Positions 62,253 through 64,000 of a stretch of 64,000 nt of DNA are shown in pieces. The stretch is from Caenispirillum salinarum_A (GTDB taxonomy: Bacteria > Pseudomonadota > Alphaproteobacteria > Rhodospirillales > Rhodospirillaceae), in the NCBI RefSeq assembly GCF_044803115.1, contig NZ_CP085224.1, positions 3,782,001 through 3,846,000 of the forward strand. Reading direction: 5' to 3'. The number at the start of each line of letters is the position of its first letter. Within the stretch, counting starts at the first letter, position 1. A model generated the notes under the pieces. The model made no database searches. It had not been told where the DNA came from and worked only from the letters and a program-made list of their open reading frames with translations. Position numbers and translations under genes: made by a program.

Positions 62253-62747
62253 ATGGCTGACGATGATCTGCCGGAAATTCTCAAAAAACCGATATCCTAT
62301 GACGACTTGGCACCTTCCGGCGCCGGACCGGCCGCCTTCGATGAGGCCCAAATTTACGTCGAATTCCAAAAGAGGTTTGATGCTCTCTTTGAATATTTCG
62401 GGATCGAGAAAGACGATCCAGAAAAATTTTTCATTCTTTCTTTTCTCATGGCACGGAAACACTACAGGGGCTTCCACCTGCAAACCGAAGGCCATCAAGT
62501 CGGACGCAAACGCGACGTGTGGACCTTCCAGGCGCTAATGAGCTTGTTGGATGACATGGAGGGGTTGCGGGAAGACTTGTCCGAGCGAGCGAAGGCAAGG
62601 CACTTGGCGGGCAGAGGGAAATACGCCAACCAAGATTTTGAGATGATTCGGCGGAAGTACCGCGAAGCGAAGGCGGAGCGCCGGAAAATCTTGGCCGCCG
62701 CTTTGATGGCGCATAAGGGCAATGGGGCGCAAACTGACGGCGAATAA
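62253..62747 (+). CDS. Hypothetical element-encoded protein
   Basis: 164 residues from ATG 62253, preceded by GGAGG; an ATG at 62235 is less likely. Helical and charged (EFQKRFDALFEYFGIEKDDP, then LMSLLDDMEGLREDLSERAK and IRRKYREAKAERRKILAAAL). No domain recognised. Its middle is AT-richer than the flanks. Probably cytosolic. Confidence 0.72.
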   Translation: MADDDLPEILKKPISYDDLAPSGAGPAAFDEAQIYVEFQKRFDALFEYFGIEKDDPEKFFILSFLMARKHYRGFHLQTEGHQVGRKRDVWTFQALMSLLDDMEGLREDLSERAKARHLAGRGKYANQDFEMIRRKYREAKAERRKILAAALMAHKGNGAQTDGE

Positions 62748-62846
62748 GTCCCCACTTTAGGGTGGGTATGTAGCTATTAGTAGTTCCGTCCCCACGCTGG
62801 GCTTCGCCACTATTCCCTTGCGATCCAAAGAAGGAGCAAGGGCGCC

Positions 62847-63020
62847 ATGACGATGTTACGCCGTCCCGAAGTCGAGGCCCGCACCGGCCTCAAGCGTTCC
62901 TCCATCTACCGCCTGATGGCCGAAGGTAAATTCCCGAAGGCCGTGCGGCTGTCCGAGCGCGCGGTAGGCTGGCCGGAAGACCGTATCAACGCGTGGCTGG
63001 CCGAGCGGGAGGCCGCGTAA
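62847..63020 (+). CDS. AlpA family phage regulatory protein
   Basis: 57 residues from ATG 62847, with AAGGAG upstream. MLRRPEVEARTGLKRSSIYR, then MAEGKFPKAVRLSERAVGWP and INAWLAEREAA match AlpA-type winged/MerR-like excisionase regulators of satellites and prophages. It probably controls integrase or replication genes of the element. It overlaps the next ATG (TAATG). Confidence 0.9.
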   Translation: MTMLRRPEVEARTGLKRSSIYRLMAEGKFPKAVRLSERAVGWPEDRINAWLAEREAA

Positions 63021-63211
63021 TGGTCGTCCGCAACAACAAGGCCCCCGCGCCTGTGGGAAGCGCGAGGGCCGGGTGCTGTCACCTGATCGGGGGGATCGGG
63101 TCCATCCTACCGCCCGGCGCCGCTGCCCGCAATCTCGCCGCCACCGCCAGCCGCGTTCCCGTGGCCGCTGATGCCCTGATCGCCCTTGCTGGCGTCGGGG
63201 GTGCGACATGA
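63020..63211 (+). CDS. Small unrecognised protein
   Basis: 63 residues starting on the last base of the AlpA stop and overlapping the next ATG by 4 bp. Composition is Ala, Gly and Pro-rich (MVVRNNKAPAPVGSARAG, ATASRVPVAADALIALAG). Translational coupling supports it but no domain is seen. Confidence 0.5.
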   Translation: MVVRNNKAPAPVGSARAGCCHLIGGIGSILPPGAAARNLAATASRVPVAADALIALAGVGGAT

Positions 63212-63642
63212 TGGCGCCCGTGATCCACACCGGCCGCGTTGACGGCTCCCCCGTCCGGTTCTTCCGCTCGCCCCACTTCCCGGCCCCTGATCTTCCCTGG
63301 CCCGACCTGCCGGCCCTGCTGATGGCCCTGGGGCTGGCCGAGGGGGATGCGCTGCACGTCCTGCACAAACTGCAACGGGACTGGCCGGGCCTGGCGCGGC
63401 GCATCCCCACCGCCGAGGGCTTCGCGGTGGCGGTGCCGTTCTTCACTGCCCGCGATCTGGCACAAAGCCTGCCCCTGCCGCCCGAGCGGTTCGGGCAGTT
63501 CATGGCCGAGGCAACCAACGCCATGAAGGCCGCCGCGTCCCATCTGCCGAGCGCGCAAGCCCGGTCGGAATGGGCAATGGCCGCCTGCCAATTCCAGCAC
63601 CCGGCCGGCGGTGGCGACAACGGGGGAGGGACGGCCGCATGA
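63208..63642 (+). CDS. Hypothetical element-encoded protein
   Basis: 144 residues, ATGA overlap with the gene before and after. DLPALLMALGLAEGDALHVL and QRDWPGLARRIPTAEGFAVA suggest a soluble, partly helical protein; the C-terminus is Gly-rich. No domain recognised. Such genes precede replication or primase genes in satellites. Confidence 0.7.
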   Translation: MMAPVIHTGRVDGSPVRFFRSPHFPAPDLPWPDLPALLMALGLAEGDALHVLHKLQRDWPGLARRIPTAEGFAVAVPFFTARDLAQSLPLPPERFGQFMAEATNAMKAAASHLPSAQARSEWAMAACQFQHPAGGGDNGGGTAA

Positions 63643-64000
63643 TGGACCTGTTCACATCCTTCGCCGGGGCCGCCACCGCGCGCCATCACCAAGCCCTGAT
63701 CGCGGCCGGTGTGCCGTCCGAGTGGCTGTATGGAGGCCCCGCCCGCTTCGGCGTGGCCCGCGCCGTCTTCGCCGGCCCCCATTGGGAGCCGCATGAACAC
63801 GGGACGGCGGTTTGCGTCCTGCCCGACGCGCCGCTTTCCCGCCCTGGGGAGCCTGCCGACCTGATGGCGGACTTGATCGCCTTCCGCACGGCCGATCCGG
63901 CGCGCTGGTGGCTGCTGAAGGGTGGCGCCGCGATCCTGAACCCCACCGCCCGCGATCTGGCCGAATGGCATGGGGAGCCGCTGGCCGTCCATGCGTCTCC
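63639..64000 (+). CDS. Hypothetical element-encoded protein, truncated by window edge
   Basis: 120 full codons before the edge, from ATG 63639. The visible part contains FTSFAGAATARHHQALIAAG and PARFGVARAVFAGPHWEPHE. No recognisable domain so far. It overlaps the previous gene by 4 bp. Confidence 0.65.
   Translation, partial: MMDLFTSFAGAATARHHQALIAAGVPSEWLYGGPARFGVARAVFAGPHWEPHEHGTAVCVLPDAPLSRPGEPADLMADLIAFRTADPARWWLLKGGAAILNPTARDLAEWHGEPLAVHAS

Larger units (their letters stand above)
52140..64000. mobile_element. Left part of an integrated prophage or phage satellite
   Basis: The stretch begins near a tyrosine integrase and contains phage-type regulators (RHH, XRE with operators, AlpA), two large virion-like proteins, several small proteins with ATGA overlaps and an AT-rich cargo gene. 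No capsid, portal or terminase is in the window. The left limit is approximate and the right end is beyond the window. Confidence 0.75.

Overview
The window is high-GC DNA (only short AT-richer patches) whose gene content fits an alphaproteobacterium, most likely of the Rhodospirillales: an XrtA-type exosortase/exopolysaccharide locus, a DnaA-paralogue hda gene next to purMN, a ugp glycerol-3-phosphate importer and many orphan regulators. No species can be named from the sequence alone. No rRNA, tRNA or CRISPR array was found.

Region 1 (1-22.7 kb) is an XrtA exosortase-associated exopolysaccharide locus, cut at the left window edge. A minus-strand run carries a beta-helix protein, a GNAT-like acetyltransferase, an asparagine-synthase-like protein, two exosortase-associated hydrolases, an acyl carrier protein, a trypsin-like protease, a second asparagine-synthase-like amidotransferase, an XrtA-EpsI fusion, a tyrosine autokinase and a chain-length determinant. 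Several neighbours overlap by ATGA, so the run is probably translationally coupled. From a divergent promoter region near 13.1 kb the plus strand carries the outer-membrane export lipoprotein, a beta-barrel protein, an AAA ATPase, a polysaccharide deacetylase and a FemAB-like protein. An HPr-rel-A type cassette follows (Tat-like Thr-rich protein, PqqD-like protein, HprK-related kinase, nucleotidyltransferase), then a VanZ-like protein and a LuxR-type regulator whose phosphoacceptor position is Glu.

Region 2 (23.5-47 kb) is mostly core genome: a MarR regulator, a BrnT/BrnA toxin-antitoxin pair next to a 43-bp inverted repeat pair, a small Ala-rich lipoprotein, hda, an AI-2E-family permease, a CDP-alcohol phosphatidyltransferase, a DUF2066 protein, purM-purN, ugpBAEC with a Pho-box-like site, a remnant of an Mrr restriction gene, a multi-PDZ protein, an esterase, a GST, a hybrid histidine kinase, two hotdog thioesterases, a FadJ-like beta-oxidation fusion and an O-methyltransferase.

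Region 3 (47.1-52.04 kb) looks like a self-contained envelope module: an ECF sigma factor, its anti-sigma factor and a lipoprotein in one operon, divergent from an exported protein built of Gly-rich and (DDGV)22 tandem repeats, and convergent with a secreted DUF1566 protein. The divergent intergenic region holds two matching ECF-type promoters, one facing each way. The anti-sigma factor and the lipoprotein share a C-terminal domain.

Region 4 (about 52.1 kb to the right edge) is the left part of an integrated phage or phage-satellite-like element. It has a tyrosine integrase, a 1-kb gene-poor stretch packed with palindromes, a ribbon-helix-helix protein behind its own palindrome, two large phage-virion-like proteins, an AT-rich secreted cargo protein, an XRE repressor with two matching operators in a divergent switch, a small HEAGH-motif protein, a frameshifted gene, an AlpA regulator and several small unknown proteins. 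The element continues past 64,000, so its right end and attachment repeat are not visible.
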